64,000 nucleotides of DNA from Staphylococcus sp. NRL 16/872 (GTDB lineage: Bacteria > Bacillota > Bacilli > Staphylococcales > Staphylococcaceae): positions 1,054,001 through 1,118,000 of the forward strand of contig NZ_CP119327.1 of assembly GCF_022815905.2 (NCBI RefSeq), read 5' to 3'. This document shows, in pieces, positions 51,905 through 63,905 of this stretch (the first letter of the stretch is position 1; every line of letters starts with the position of its first letter). Position numbers and translations under genes: made by a program. The notes under the pieces are model-generated. The model did not search any database. It saw only the letters and a list, made by a program, of their open reading frames with translations, and had not been told where the DNA came from.

Positions 51905-52732
51905 ATGTGGAAGTGGGAAACTGAACAAGACGCGAAAGGCGTAGTAGTCATAGTTCATAATATTCTTGAGCATACCGGACGTTATGCTTACGTTATTACA
52001 ATGTTAAGACGTAATGGCTATCATGTTATTATGGGAGATCTGCCTGGTCAAGGACAAACTTCTCGCATAAATAAGGGACATTTAAAAAGTTTTAATGTTT
52101 ATCATGAGAGTGTCTTAGAATGGATTAGAATTGCAAATGAATATAAAATACCTACATTTGTAATGGGGGTAGGTTTAGGTGGACTTATCTTGCTAAATCT
52201 CCTTGAAAAAACTGTGGTCCCTATTGAAGGAATATTATTGTTGTCTCCAATGCTTGAATTACAAAAAAACAATAAGACACGTAAAAATATGTTTATTTCT
52301 AATATAGGTAAAGGCTCTAAGGATGCTCGTTTTAAACTCGGCATTAATTATAATGATTTGACACGTAATAATGAAGTCATTGAAGAAGCTAAACAAGATG
52401 GATTAATATTAAAAAAAGTAACTTATAAATGGTATAACATTATTATCGAAACAATGAAAGAAACTTTACAACATATTCAAGATATCAAACCACTTCCAAC
52501 ATTATTAATGTATGGTACAGAAGATAAGTTATTAGATTTGCACTCGATTATAGAAGTTAAACATCAACTTCCAACTACTGAATTTTATTTTAAAGCTTGG
52601 AAAGGACTTTACCATGAGATCCATAATGAACCAGAACGTGATCAAGTGATGCGTTATGTCTTAACTTTCTTAAACAATAGCGTGAATACTATGGGATTTA
52701 TAGTTAAAGAAGAAGAGATTGAAGAAATTTAA
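51905..52732 (+). CDS. Alpha/beta hydrolase-fold protein lacking the usual Ser
   Basis: A 275-aa protein resembling monoacylglycerol lipase/lysophospholipase (Hydrolase_4): VVIVHNILEHTGRYAYVITM, GDLPGQGQTSR and a C-terminal acid/base pair (MYGTEDKLLD, LYHEIHNEPERD). The nucleophile elbow reads GVGLGG, where active members have GHSxG, so the catalytic serine is replaced by Gly. Either another nucleophile is used or it is a non-catalytic homologue. ATG 51905 follows AAAGGA. It is divergent from putA. Confidence 0.78.
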   Translation: MWKWETEQDAKGVVVIVHNILEHTGRYAYVITMLRRNGYHVIMGDLPGQGQTSRINKGHLKSFNVYHESVLEWIRIANEYKIPTFVMGVGLGGLILLNLLEKTVVPIEGILLLSPMLELQKNNKTRKNMFISNIGKGSKDARFKLGINYNDLTRNNEVIEEAKQDGLILKKVTYKWYNIIIETMKETLQHIQDIKPLPTLLMYGTEDKLLDLHSIIEVKHQLPTTEFYFKAWKGLYHEIHNEPERDQVMRYVLTFLNNSVNTMGFIVKEEEIEEI

Positions 52733-52744
52733 AATACTATTAAG

Positions 52745-52796
52745 AATCAGGACACCCAAACTTTGTATATCAAAGAAGGCGTTTCCTGATTTTTTA
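52745..52796 (+). terminator. Terminator after the hydrolase-like gene
   Basis: AATCAGGA and TCCTGATT bracket a 31-nt loop with internal pairing, followed by TTTTTA. The next 290 nt up to rot are very AT-rich with no ORF; they should hold the rot promoter and leader. Confidence 0.65.
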
Positions 52797-53083
52797 TTGT
52801 ATAGATTTTCATATTTTATATGATTAAAACTTTCTCGGGAAAGTTGATTAAAATTTAAAGAATTGGTATATTTTATTTGGATAAATTTATAAATTTTTAT
52901 TGTAATTGCATGTTTAAAAGTTTGTAGTTTTATATAAAAAACAAACATTTTTTACATATAGGTTTAATTGTCTTAATAGTAATAATTTAAGAGTATTATG
53001 GTTATTTTTCAGGGTAAGAAATGTCGAAAATCATATCATGAATTTATTTAGATAAGGTTAAAAACATGAAGGAGGGGGCTCCA

Positions 53084-53485
53084 TTGAGTAATCAAGCTAA
53101 TGAGAATGTAACGATGATTTTGCAATTAGAAGAATTGTGTAAAGAAATTAATTCTGTTTTTAAAGTGATTTATGAAAATTATGATTTAACGAAAGAAGAA
53201 GTTTTAATTTTATTAACGTTATGGGATAAGGGACCTATGACATTAAAAGAAATGGATAGTTACGTGAGTATAAAAGCTTATAAAAGAACACGTACTTACA
53301 ATAATCTAGTTCACTCTGAATGGATATACAAAGAACGACCTTTAGATGATGAACGCACAGTAATTATTCACTTTAATAAAAATAAAAAAGACGACAAACA
53401 AGAATTACTTAATTTTATAACTAATATTATTAAGAAAAGATATCAATTATTCGAAGAAAATTTAAAATCATTAATGGAAATTTAA
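53084..53485 (+). CDS. rot: SarA-family regulator Rot
   Basis: A 133-aa winged-helix protein of the SarA/MarR family. The core [21 protein letters not shown] and [20 protein letters not shown], then [11 protein letters not shown], match S. aureus Rot, also 133 aa. Rot represses secreted toxins and activates surface proteins, and its mRNA is a target of RNAIII. The start is TTG 53084, about 6-8 nt after a G-rich AAGGAGGGGG (53069-53078); ATG 53066 lies upstream of that site and is rejected. Confidence 0.88.
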   Translation: MSNQANENVTMILQLEELCKEINSVFKVIYENYDLTKEEVLILLTLWDKGPMTLKEMDSYVSIKAYKRTRTYNNLVHSEWIYKERPLDDERTVIIHFNKNKKDDKQELLNFITNIIKKRYQLFEENLKSLMEI

Positions 53486-53491
53486 TTAAAT

Positions 53492-53540
53492 AAACGAGCT
53501 TAACACTTGGGAATGATAATGTGTTAGGCTCGTTTTAATT
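53492..53540. terminator. Bidirectional terminator between rot and mnmM
   Basis: AAACGAGC-TTAACAC pairs with GTGTTAGGCTCGTTT (one mismatch); T-rich on the + side, A-rich on the other. Confidence 0.75.
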
Positions 53541-53557
53541 TAACAATTTGATTAAAG

Positions 53558-55074
<1,517 letters not shown>

Positions 55075-55183
55075 AATACATTATCCTTTCTATCTAACTT
55101 AGTTCTAAGTAAAGATTTTAACATATTTTAATGTTATAGTGTTTAATGTGGTTCTACAAATATATAAAGAGGGGACTAGAAAT

Positions 55184-56374
55184 ATGAATATACCTAAATC
55201 AGTATGGTGGCTAGTTATTGGCATGGCGCTAAATATAACTGGTGCCAGCTTTTTATGGCCTTTAAACACAATTTATATGAAAGAAGAACTTGGTAAGAGT
55301 TTAACAACAGCTACGCTCGTTCTAATGGTTAACTCATTTGGCATGGTAGTTGGTAACTTACTAGGTGGTTCATTATTTGATAAATTGGGTGGTTATCGCA
55401 CAATTTTGATAGGTGCCTTTACATGCTTGACTAGTACTACACTTTTAAACTTCTTCCATGGATGGCCATGGTATGCGGTTTGGCTAGTATTACTAGGATT
55501 TGGTGGTGGAATGATAGTTCCCACAATATTTGCGATGGCAGGTGCCGTTTGGCCTAACGGAGGTAGAACGACATTTAATGCCATTTATTTAGCACAAAAT
55601 ATGGGTGTTGCGCTTGGTGCTGCTTTAGGTGGTTTCGTAGCAGAATTGAGCTTTAATTATATCTTTATAGCAAACTTAATTATGTATGTTCTATTTACAT
55701 TAATAGCAGTGACTCAATTCAATCTTGAATATCATGCTAAGATGAAAACACCTGACAGTATTGATATTAAAAGTAAAGAAAATAAAAAACGCTTCATGGC
55801 TTTACTTGCTTTATGTGGAATGTTTGCTATTTGTTGGATAGCCTATATTCAATGGGAAACAACTATCGCATCATATACACAAGAACTGAATATTTCATTA
55901 TCTCAATACAGTATTCTTTGGACTGTTAATGGCATCATGATTTTAGTTGCGCAACCATTAATTAGACCTGTGATTGTTCTATTAAAAGGTAACTTAAAAG
56001 CACAAATGTTCGTTGGAATTTTAATCTTTATGCTTGCATTCTTTGTTACAAGCTTTGCTCAACAATTTACTGTGTTCTTAATTGGTATGATTATTCTAAC
56101 GTTTGGTGAAATGTTTGTGTGGCCAGCAGTTCCTACTATTGCTAATTACTTGGCGCCTGAAGGTAAACAAGGTCAATACCAAGGTGTTGTTAATTCAGCC
56201 TCTACTGTAGGTAAAACATTCGGCCCATTCATCGGTGGTGTGTTGGTAGATACCTTTAATATGAGTGCAATGTTCATAGGAATTATGCTTCTTTTAATTG
56301 TTGCTATGATTTTCCTTGCTGTTTTTGACAAAGGGTTACCAAAAGGCAAACACCCTAGAAATACTCGTCAATGA
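55184..56374 (+). CDS. Major facilitator superfamily transporter
   Basis: A 396-aa MFS transporter with about 12 transmembrane helices. The loop 2-3 motif is GGSLFDKLGGYRTI, and a hydrophilic central loop lies around 185-205. It belongs to the DHA1-like group near leuS, as B. subtilis YttB does; the substrate is unknown. ATG 55184 follows GAGGGGA; a longer reading from 55139 is rejected. Confidence 0.82.
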   Translation: MNIPKSVWWLVIGMALNITGASFLWPLNTIYMKEELGKSLTTATLVLMVNSFGMVVGNLLGGSLFDKLGGYRTILIGAFTCLTSTTLLNFFHGWPWYAVWLVLLGFGGGMIVPTIFAMAGAVWPNGGRTTFNAIYLAQNMGVALGAALGGFVAELSFNYIFIANLIMYVLFTLIAVTQFNLEYHAKMKTPDSIDIKSKENKKRFMALLALCGMFAICWIAYIQWETTIASYTQELNISLSQYSILWTVNGIMILVAQPLIRPVIVLLKGNLKAQMFVGILIFMLAFFVTSFAQQFTVFLIGMIILTFGEMFVWPAVPTIANYLAPEGKQGQYQGVVNSASTVGKTFGPFIGGVLVDTFNMSAMFIGIMLLLIVAMIFLAVFDKGLPKGKHPRNTRQ

Positions 56375-56414
56375 TTTCAAGAGTAAATCACTTTTAAAAA
56401 AATAAATTAACCAC

Positions 56415-56443
56415 TTGCAAATACGTCGCGAATCTCATAATAT
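56415..56443 (+). promoter_or_regulatory. leuS promoter
   Basis: TTGCAA (56415-56420) and TAATAT (56438-56443) with 17-nt spacing, just before the T-box leader. Confidence 0.45.
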
Positions 56444-56449
56444 TAAATT

Positions 56450-56655
56450 GTATTGGAGTAGTAGCTTAAAGACTTTTCAACAGAGAGCTAGTGGTGGTGT
56501 AAACTAGTGTTAAGAATTAAGTGAACTTACCGTTAAATAATTAAATTTAAAACATCTCTTACTATTATAAAGTGCACATAATTATGTGAATTAGGGTGGT
56601 ACCGCGGCTTATAGTCGTCCCTTTAAAATGTAATAGTTAGAGATGTTTTTTATTT
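56450..56655 (+). ncRNA. T-box leader controlling leuS
   Basis: The T-box sequence AGGGTGGTACCGCGG is at 56593-56607, preceded by stem I with the AGAGAGC...GGTGGTG elements. A likely specifier is CTT (Leu) at 56526-56528 in GAACTTACC. The terminator joins ACATCTCTTACTATTA (56552-56567) with TAATAGTTAGAGATGT (56631-56646) plus the T-box/CGTCCCT arm and ends TTTTTTATTT. Uncharged tRNA-Leu would allow read-through. Confidence 0.92.
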
Positions 56656-56673
56656 ATCTTAGGAGGAGAAACT

Positions 56674-59088
56674 TTGGGTTACAATCACAAAGAGATCGAA
56701 AAGAAATGGCAAAATTATTGGGCTGATAACAAAACTTTCAAAGCTAGCGATAATTTAGGTCAGAAGAAATTTTATGCATTAGATATGTTCCCATATCCAT
56801 CAGGGGCAGGACTTCACGTAGGTCATCCAGAAGGATATACAGCAACAGATATTATTTCACGTTGTAAACGTATGCAAGGCTATAATGTATTACATCCAAT
56901 GGGTTGGGATGCGTTCGGTTTACCAGCTGAACAATATGCTTTAGATACAGGTAACGATCCGAGAGAATTTACTAAACAGAATGTCCAAACGTTTAAACGT
57001 CAAATTCAAGAATTAGGTTTCAGTTACGATTGGGATAGAGAAGTAAATACGACTGACCCTGAATATTACAAATGGACACAATGGATTTTCATCCAACTTT
57101 ATAACAAAGGTCTTGCTTATGTAGATGAAGTAGCAGTTAACTGGTGTCCGGCTTTAGGTACAGTGTTATCAAATGAAGAAGTTGTTGATGGTGTATCTGA
57201 ACGTGGTGGTCATCCAGTATACCGTCGTCCTATGAAACAATGGGTATTAAAAATCACTGAATATGCTGATCGCTTATTAGAAGATTTAGACGAATTAGAC
57301 TGGCCTGAATCAATTAAAGATATGCAACGTAACTGGATTGGTCGTTCTGAAGGTGCGCGTGTTACTTTTGAAATTGAAGATAAAAAGGACTCAATCGACG
57401 TTTTCACAACACGTCCAGATACAATTTATGGCACTACATTCTTAGTATTAAGTCCTGAACACGCATTAGTAGATGACATTACTTCAGAAGATAAAAAAGA
57501 AGAAGTGAAACGTTACCAAGATGAAGCATCTAAAAAATCTGACTTAGAACGTACAGATTTGGCTAAAGATAAATCAGGTGTATTCACAGGTGCTTATGCA
57601 ATTAATCCATTATCTGGTGAAAAATTACCTATTTGGATCGCCGATTATGTATTATCAAGTTACGGTACAGGTGCAGTAATGGCGGTACCAGCTCATGACG
57701 AACGTGATCATGAATTTGCTACTAAATTTGATTTACCAATTATTGAAGTCATTGAAGGTGGCGACGTTCAAAAAGAAGCTTATACAGGTGCAGGTGCACA
57801 TGTTAACTCTGGCGACTTAGATGGTTTAGATAATGAAGCGGCTATCACAAAAGCAATCGAGTTACTTGAAGCTAAAGGCGCTGGAGAAAAGAAAGTTAAT
57901 TACAAATTAAGAGACTGGTTATTCAGTAGACAACGTTATTGGGGTGAACCTATTCCAATTATCCATTGGGAAGATGGCACAATGACAACCGTTCCAGAAG
58001 ATGAACTACCATTATTACTTCCAGAAACAGACGAAATTAAGCCATCGGGTACTGGTGAATCTCCATTAGCGAATATCGATGAGTTTGTGAATGTTGTAGA
58101 TGAAAAAACAGGCATGAAAGGCCGTCGTGAAACAAATACAATGCCACAATGGGCAGGTAGTTGCTGGTACTACTTACGTTACATCGACCCTCATAATGAT
58201 AAAATGTTAGCTGATCCAGAGAAGTTAAAACATTGGTTACCAGTTGACTTATATATTGGTGGGGTAGAACATGCAGTGCTTCACTTATTATATGCTCGTT
58301 TCTGGCACAAAGTATTATATGATTTAGGTGTTGTACCGACTAAAGAGCCTTTCCAAAAATTATTTAACCAGGGTATGATTCTTGGTGAAGGTAATGAAAA
58401 AATGAGTAAATCTAAAGGTAATGTAGTTAACCCTGATGATATCGTAGCATCACATGGTGCTGATACATTACGTCTTTACGAAATGTTCATGGGACCTTTA
58501 GATGCTGCTATCGCATGGAGCGAAAATGGTTTAGATGGTTCTAGACGTTTCTTAGATAGAGTATGGCGTTTATTCATTAATGAAGATGGTTCACTTTCTG
58601 ATAAAATTGTGGAAAGCAACGACAATTCATTAGATAAAGTGTACAATCAAACTGTTAAAAAAGTGACAGAAGACTTTAATACACTTAACTTCAACACTGC
58701 TATCAGTCAGTTAATGGTATTTATTAACGATTGCTATAAAGTTAACGAAATTTATAAACCATACGCAGAAGGTTTTGTTAAAATGTTAGCTCCAATTGCG
58801 CCACACATTGGTGAAGAATTATGGAACCGTTTAGGTAATGCGGATACAATTACGTACCAACCATGGCCTACTTACGATGAATCATTACTTGTGGATGCAG
58901 AAGTAGAAATCGTTGTACAAGTTAACGGAAAAGTTAGAGCTAAATTAAACATTCCTAAAGATTTATCTAAAGAAGAAATGCAAGATTTAGCATTACAAGA
59001 TGAAAATGTTAAACTATCTATTGAAGGTAAAGATATTAAGAAAATTATTGCTGTACCTCAAAAACTAGTTAACATCGTTGCTAAATAA
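56674..59088 (+). CDS. leuS: Leucyl-tRNA synthetase
   Basis: An 804-aa class Ia synthetase. The HIGH-type motif is in [20 protein letters not shown] and the KMSKS motif in [13 protein letters not shown]. The editing domain lies between (about 220-400: [15 protein letters not shown]). The start is TTG 56674 after AGGAGGAG. Expression is controlled by the T-box leader. Confidence 0.97.
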   Translation: MGYNHKEIEKKWQNYWADNKTFKASDNLGQKKFYALDMFPYPSGAGLHVGHPEGYTATDIISRCKRMQGYNVLHPMGWDAFGLPAEQYALDTGNDPREFTKQNVQTFKRQIQELGFSYDWDREVNTTDPEYYKWTQWIFIQLYNKGLAYVDEVAVNWCPALGTVLSNEEVVDGVSERGGHPVYRRPMKQWVLKITEYADRLLEDLDELDWPESIKDMQRNWIGRSEGARVTFEIEDKKDSIDVFTTRPDTIYGTTFLVLSPEHALVDDITSEDKKEEVKRYQDEASKKSDLERTDLAKDKSGVFTGAYAINPLSGEKLPIWIADYVLSSYGTGAVMAVPAHDERDHEFATKFDLPIIEVIEGGDVQKEAYTGAGAHVNSGDLDGLDNEAAITKAIELLEAKGAGEKKVNYKLRDWLFSRQRYWGEPIPIIHWEDGTMTTVPEDELPLLLPETDEIKPSGTGESPLANIDEFVNVVDEKTGMKGRRETNTMPQWAGSCWYYLRYIDPHNDKMLADPEKLKHWLPVDLYIGGVEHAVLHLLYARFWHKVLYDLGVVPTKEPFQKLFNQGMILGEGNEKMSKSKGNVVNPDDIVASHGADTLRLYEMFMGPLDAAIAWSENGLDGSRRFLDRVWRLFINEDGSLSDKIVESNDNSLDKVYNQTVKKVTEDFNTLNFNTAISQLMVFINDCYKVNEIYKPYAEGFVKMLAPIAPHIGEELWNRLGNADTITYQPWPTYDESLLVDAEVEIVVQVNGKVRAKLNIPKDLSKEEMQDLALQDENVKLSIEGKDIKKIIAVPQKLVNIVAK

Positions 59089-59107
59089 AATTAAAGGAGT
59101 TTTACAA

Positions 59108-59419
59108 ATGGAATCTATTAGTGTAGATCAATTAAAAGAGAAAGTACTAGACGCTAATCCAGTGAATATTGTGGATGTAAGAACTGACGAAGAAACTGCA
59201 TTAGGAATTATTCCTGGAGCTAAAACAATTCCAATGGATCAAATTCCTGATAACTTAAATCAATTTAATAAAGATGAAACATACTACATTATTTGTGCTG
59301 CTGGTATGCGTAGTGCAAAAGTAGTGAAATATTTAGAAGACCAAGGTATCCATGCTGTAAACGTTGAAGGTGGCATGAATGAATGGGGTACTGAAGGAAC
59401 AGATATTGAAAGTATCTAA
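59108..59419 (+). CDS. Single-domain rhodanese-like protein
   Basis: A 103-aa rhodanese domain. NIVDVRTDEETALGIIPGA is the N-terminal signature, and the active-site loop is YYIICAAGMRSAKV with Cys as the sulfur carrier. It could shuttle persulfide sulfur, but no partner is evident. ATG 59108 follows AAAGGAG, 19 nt after leuS, so the two are probably co-transcribed. Confidence 0.9.
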   Translation: MESISVDQLKEKVLDANPVNIVDVRTDEETALGIIPGAKTIPMDQIPDNLNQFNKDETYYIICAAGMRSAKVVKYLEDQGIHAVNVEGGMNEWGTEGTDIESI

Positions 59420-59448
59420 ATAAAAGTGAAATTTTATTAATAAATATA

Positions 59449-59496
59449 AAACTAGCTCGAAAGAAGGGATTTAAGTCTTTCGAGCTAGTTTTTTAG
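59449..59496. terminator. Terminator between rhodanese gene and flavoprotein gene
   Basis: AACTAGCTCGAAAGA and TCTTTCGAGCTAGTT pair perfectly and are followed by TTTTTA. Confidence 0.85.
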
Positions 59497-59552
59497 TATT
59501 AAAATAAGTGAATTTTATAATTGAATATAAAGTCAAATGAATGAGATCTGAT

Positions 59553-60821
59553 TTATTCCTCTACTTCTGGTTCAAATCGACCTGCTTCATACCCAGCAAC
59601 ATGGCCAGTCACCAAGGCGCTCGTGATATTATAGCCACCTGTATAACCATGAATATCTAATACTTCACCACATAAAAACAAGCCGGGTTGTAGCTTAGAC
59701 ATCATTGTTTTCGGCCAAATTTCTTTCAAACTTACGCCGCCACCTGTAACAAATGCTTTATCGATAGGCAGTGTACCATTAACTGTAAAGGTAAAACCTT
59801 TTAAACCTTCAACAAAACGCGTGAGTTGTTGATTAGATAAATGATGATACGTAGTTTTATCATCAATATCCGCTTGTTCTAACATGAATAATAGATAACG
59901 TTCTTCTATTAAACCTCTTAAACTATTTTTTACATATTTATCAGGAACTTCATTAAGCATTTTTTTAATTTTTTGTTCTAATTCATTTTGTTTAATATCT
60001 GGAAAGACATCAAGTTGCATCATGATATCTTGTTTCTTTTGATTCTTTTGTTCTTTATATACAAATTGGCTACAGCGTAGGGCAGCTGGACCACTTATAC
60101 CGAAATGTGTGAATATCATATCCATTTGATGACTTATGCGTTTCTTGCCATTCTTTTTCAAAACAGATAATTCAACATCTTTAAGGCTTAAACCTTTTAA
60201 TTGTTTAGATTTAATAAATGATTCTGGAGAAGTAATAGGAACTTCGGTAGGGAAAAGTTCAGTGATGGTATGACCAAAATGTTCAGCAAATTTATAACCG
60301 TCCCCAGTTGAACCAGTTTGAGGAACGCTAGTCCCACCGGTTGCAATAACAACAGTTTTAGAAAGAAATTCCTCATTTTGTGTTGTCACTTTAAAATGAT
60401 AATCCTCTGTTAATTTAATACTATTCACGATTGTTTCTTCTCTAATTTCAACGTGGTTATCTTTAATCGTATTGACTAAAGTATCGACCACATCTTGTGC
60501 TTTGTTTGATACCGGAAACATACGTCCGTGATCTTCTTCCTTTAATTTAACACCGCGATTTTCGAAAAATTCAATAATTGATTCGTTATCAAAAATTGAA
60601 AAAGGACTATATAAAAACTTCCCATTTCCAGGTATGTTTTTTATAATTTCTGCGTAGGGGAGACGATTAGTAACATTGCAACGTCCACCTCCAGAAATTT
60701 TTAACTTACGTCCTAGACCTTTCTTTTTTTCTAATAAAAGAATTTGGTTATTAGACTTACTAGCGGCGACCGCCGCCATTAGTCCACTTGGCCCTCCACC
60801 GATAATAATAGTTTGGTACAT
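59553..60821 (-). CDS. HI0933-type flavoprotein (YtfP-like)
   Basis: A 422-aa NAD(P)/FAD-dependent protein of the HI0933/BaiN family. The N-terminal FAD fold is IIIGGGPSGLMAAVAASKS, with KKKGLGRKLKISGGGRCNVT after it. The second FAD segment near the C-terminus is FVTGGGVSLKEIWPKTMMS with GLFLCGEVLDIHGYTGGYN. The enzymatic role is unknown. The gene lies near murJ, as in B. subtilis, where ytfP is near ytgP. Confidence 0.88.
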   Translation of the reverse strand: MYQTIIIGGGPSGLMAAVAASKSNNQILLLEKKKGLGRKLKISGGGRCNVTNRLPYAEIIKNIPGNGKFLYSPFSIFDNESIIEFFENRGVKLKEEDHGRMFPVSNKAQDVVDTLVNTIKDNHVEIREETIVNSIKLTEDYHFKVTTQNEEFLSKTVVIATGGTSVPQTGSTGDGYKFAEHFGHTITELFPTEVPITSPESFIKSKQLKGLSLKDVELSVLKKNGKKRISHQMDMIFTHFGISGPAALRCSQFVYKEQKNQKKQDIMMQLDVFPDIKQNELEQKIKKMLNEVPDKYVKNSLRGLIEERYLLFMLEQADIDDKTTYHHLSNQQLTRFVEGLKGFTFTVNGTLPIDKAFVTGGGVSLKEIWPKTMMSKLQPGLFLCGEVLDIHGYTGGYNITSALVTGHVAGYEAGRFEPEVEE

Positions 60822-61131
60822 GTTTTAACCCCCATTTTGATTCGTTAATATTTTATCTAGAATTATCATTTTTTACTATGGATGTCATAAGAATTTACAA
60901 AATATAGATGACAAGTTACGCTAAACAAAGTATTTATACTTCTAAATTTTTGAAATATGTTTCATAAATAAATTTATTATTATAAGAATAATTCTTAAAA
61001 ACTTGAAAAGATACAGGAAACAATAAGTATTTTGTGATATATTTTATATTAATGCAAGTCTAGAAAACATGCAGAAATAAAAAGTATATCAATCAAATCA
61101 ATGATTAATTTTAAAGGTAGGAAGATTAAAT

Positions 61132-62769
61132 ATGAGTGAAAATAAGGAAATGGTACGAGGCACCTTCCTAATAACCTTAAGTATTTTAATTACTAAAATA
61201 TTAGGAGTCCTTTTTGTAATTCCATTTTACGCAATTATGGGTGCAAATGCAGAAGAAAAATTAGCACCTTTCAACTATGCTTATGTTCCTTATAACATCG
61301 CTATTGCCGTCGCAACAGCCGGTGTACCTTTAGCAGCCTCTAAATTTGTAGCGAAATATAATGCATTAGGCGCCTATAGGGTAGGACAAAAGCTGTACAA
61401 ATCTAGCTTTATTGTAATGACAATTTCTGGGATTATTGGATTTTTAATTTTATTCTTTTTAGCTCCTGAAATTGCGAGTATAACGCTTGGGCAAAAAGAA
61501 GGGAAAATTGGTTGGTCAATAGCAGAGATTACTTGGATTATACGAATTATTAGTATGGTAGTAGTATTTATACCATTACTTGCTACATGGCGTGGTGTCT
61601 TCCAAGGTTATGAATCAATGGGACCTACTGCTGTGTCAGAAGTTACTGAACAACTTGCAAGAATTATTTTTATTTTAATAGGTAGTTACTTAGTTCTTAA
61701 TGTCTTCCATGGTACATATTTACAGGCGAATGGTGTCGCAACTTTTGCAGCAGCTATAGGAGCCATTGCAGGTCTATTAACACTCTGGTATTACTGGCGA
61801 AAACGTAAACCATTTATTGAAGACATGGTGGCTTCTGATAATACCGGATTAGATGTATCTTATACAAAAATGTATAAAGAAATTATTTCTTATAGTATTC
61901 CATTTGTTATTGTAAGTCTTAACTTTCCGTTATTTAATTTAGTAGACCAATTTACACATAATAATGCACTGGATGCTGCCGGAATGCATGCAAACAAAGA
62001 CTATTTCTTTACAATTTTAAACTTTACGACAAATAAAATTGTCATGATACCTACATCATTAGCTGCAGGTTTTGCTGTAAGTTTAATACCTTATATTACT
62101 AGAACATTTGCTGAAGGACGTTTAACTGAAATGCATCGTCAAATTAAAACTTCAATTGGCGTATTAATGTATATTACAGTACCAGCAAGTTTAGGAATTA
62201 TGGCCCTATCATCACCATTATATACAGTGTTCTATCAATATAATCCTGATGGTAACAAAATATTATTTTACTATGCGCCAGTTGCAATATTAATTTCTTT
62301 ATTAAGCGTAACTGCTTCAATGTTGCAAGGTATTAATAAGCAGAAATTAACAGTTTTTGTTATTTTAGGTTCAGTACTTTTAAAATTAATTTTAAACTTC
62401 CCACTCATCATGATGTTCCATACTGCCGGGGCAGTGTTAAGTACAGCTATCGCTTTATTAGCAGCGAATATAGCAAATCTAATGATTTTAAAAGTTTATG
62501 CGAAATATCATTTTACTGATACATTTGTTCAAGTTGCGAAGATCTTTATCTATAGTTTAATTATGATGATAGGAGTAGAGGTTGTGTACTTCATATTAAG
62601 TCTCTTTATTCCTGTAGATCGCAAAATTGGCGCATTAATTATTTTAATCGTAGGTGTCATTGTGGGTGCATTAATTTACGGCACAATAACTATTAAAAAT
62701 CGCTTAGCCGATGAGTTCTTAGGAGATTTACCTGGTAAAATTCGTCGGAAAGTTGGTTTCTTAAGATGA
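61132..62769 (+). CDS. murJ: MurJ-type lipid II flippase (YtgP)
   Basis: A 545-aa MATE/MOP-superfamily membrane protein with about 14 helices, homologous to B. subtilis YtgP and S. aureus SAV1754, both shown to serve as MurJ. Arg/Lys residues in the first helices (MVRGTFLITLSILITKILG) and FKVAKYNALGAYR-type loops fit the family. It exports lipid II for peptidoglycan synthesis. A GGTAGGAAG ribosome site precedes ATG 61132. The 300-nt region upstream is AT-rich with no clear structure. Confidence 0.88.
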   Translation: MSENKEMVRGTFLITLSILITKILGVLFVIPFYAIMGANAEEKLAPFNYAYVPYNIAIAVATAGVPLAASKFVAKYNALGAYRVGQKLYKSSFIVMTISGIIGFLILFFLAPEIASITLGQKEGKIGWSIAEITWIIRIISMVVVFIPLLATWRGVFQGYESMGPTAVSEVTEQLARIIFILIGSYLVLNVFHGTYLQANGVATFAAAIGAIAGLLTLWYYWRKRKPFIEDMVASDNTGLDVSYTKMYKEIISYSIPFVIVSLNFPLFNLVDQFTHNNALDAAGMHANKDYFFTILNFTTNKIVMIPTSLAAGFAVSLIPYITRTFAEGRLTEMHRQIKTSIGVLMYITVPASLGIMALSSPLYTVFYQYNPDGNKILFYYAPVAILISLLSVTASMLQGINKQKLTVFVILGSVLLKLILNFPLIMMFHTAGAVLSTAIALLAANIANLMILKVYAKYHFTDTFVQVAKIFIYSLIMMIGVEVVYFILSLFIPVDRKIGALIILIVGVIVGALIYGTITIKNRLADEFLGDLPGKIRRKVGFLR

Positions 62770-63458
62770 GATTAGATAAATTTTTAGCCAATATGGGCGT
62801 GGGCACACGAACTGAAGTTAAACAGTTATTGAAAAAAGGAAATATAGAAGTTAATCAAACAGTTGAAAAGTCTCCTAAAACTCAAATTAAACCTGAGCAA
62901 GATGAAATTTCGATAAACGGAGAAAAAATTATATATATTGATAAAATTTATATTATGCTCAATAAGCCTAAAGGTTACATCTCAGCTACTCACGATGATT
63001 CAGCTCAGACAGTAATAGATTTGATACCAGAATATCAACACCTTGATATTTTTCCTGTAGGTAGACTTGATAAAGATACAGAAGGATTGCTCCTCATTAC
63101 TAATGACGGCCAATTTAATCATAATCTTATGAGCCCTACTAAACACGTTTCTAAGACATATGAAGTTATATCGAAATTTCCTATTAAAGAAAGCGATATT
63201 TTAGCTTTTGAAAATGGAATCGAACTATCCGACGGGCCAGTTAAACCAGCCCAATTAGTTAAAGTTAACGAGACAATTTCACATGTGACAATTTACGAAG
63301 GAAAGTATCATCAAGTAAAAAGGATGTTTCATGCCATCGAAAATGAGGTATTAGAATTAAAACGTCTTAAAATCGCTAATTTAGCGATAGATGGTAATCT
63401 TCAATCAGGAGAGTATCGATTACTTACTGATGAAGAAATACAACTTTTACAACAATAA
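62766..63458 (+). CDS. RsuA-family 16S rRNA pseudouridine synthase
   Basis: A 230-aa protein with an N-terminal S4 RNA-binding domain (MRLDKFLANMGVGTRTEVKQ) and the RsuA catalytic motif GRLDKDTEGLLLITNDGQF, where Asp is the nucleophile. It is like B. subtilis YtzG/RluB-type enzymes; the exact rRNA site is not known from the sequence. It starts in the last 4 nt of murJ (ATGA), so it is co-translated with it. Confidence 0.9.
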   Translation: MRLDKFLANMGVGTRTEVKQLLKKGNIEVNQTVEKSPKTQIKPEQDEISINGEKIIYIDKIYIMLNKPKGYISATHDDSAQTVIDLIPEYQHLDIFPVGRLDKDTEGLLLITNDGQFNHNLMSPTKHVSKTYEVISKFPIKESDILAFENGIELSDGPVKPAQLVKVNETISHVTIYEGKYHQVKRMFHAIENEVLELKRLKIANLAIDGNLQSGEYRLLTDEEIQLLQQ

Positions 63459-63479
63459 CAAAAGGAGAAGGTGTTAACT

Positions 63480-63905
63480 ATGGCTAAAAGAGCAGGTTTA
63501 TTCAGAATTCTAGCTGGAATTGGTGTTGCAAGTGCTGCAGTTGTATTATCTCGTAAAGAAAGCAGAGATAAATTAAAAGAACAATATAATAAATATAAAC
63601 AAGACCCAGAGGGTTATAAAGAAAATGCAAAAGATTTAGCGAACCAATTTGGTGCTAAAGCAAACGAAAAAATTCAAGACGTAAGAAATAATCCTCAAGA
63701 TTATGCAAATCGTTTAAAAAATGATCCTAAAGCGTTTCTTGAAGAAGAAAAATCTAAATTCACAGGTCAAAATTCAAATAAAGAAGATTCTTTACAAGAA
63801 GGAAAATTTGATGATGAAGGTGGCGCAACAGTAGATAATAATTTACGTGTTGTAAGTGAAGAAGATTTAAAAAATAATAAAAATGCGTTAGAAGATAAAG
63901 ACTAA
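63480..63905 (+). CDS. YtxH-domain general stress protein
   Basis: A 141-aa protein. A short hydrophobic N-terminus (FRILAGIGVASAAVVLSRKE) is followed by a charged repeat region with an YtxH pattern (RDKLKEQYNKYKQDPEGYKE, then KANEKIQDVRNNPQDYANRL). The C-terminus is acidic. Function is unknown. It follows the pseudouridine synthase by 22 nt with AAAGGAGAAGG, so it is in the same operon. No terminator is seen before the window ends. Confidence 0.75.
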   Translation: MAKRAGLFRILAGIGVASAAVVLSRKESRDKLKEQYNKYKQDPEGYKENAKDLANQFGAKANEKIQDVRNNPQDYANRLKNDPKAFLEEEKSKFTGQNSNKEDSLQEGKFDDEGGATVDNNLRVVSEEDLKNNKNALEDKD

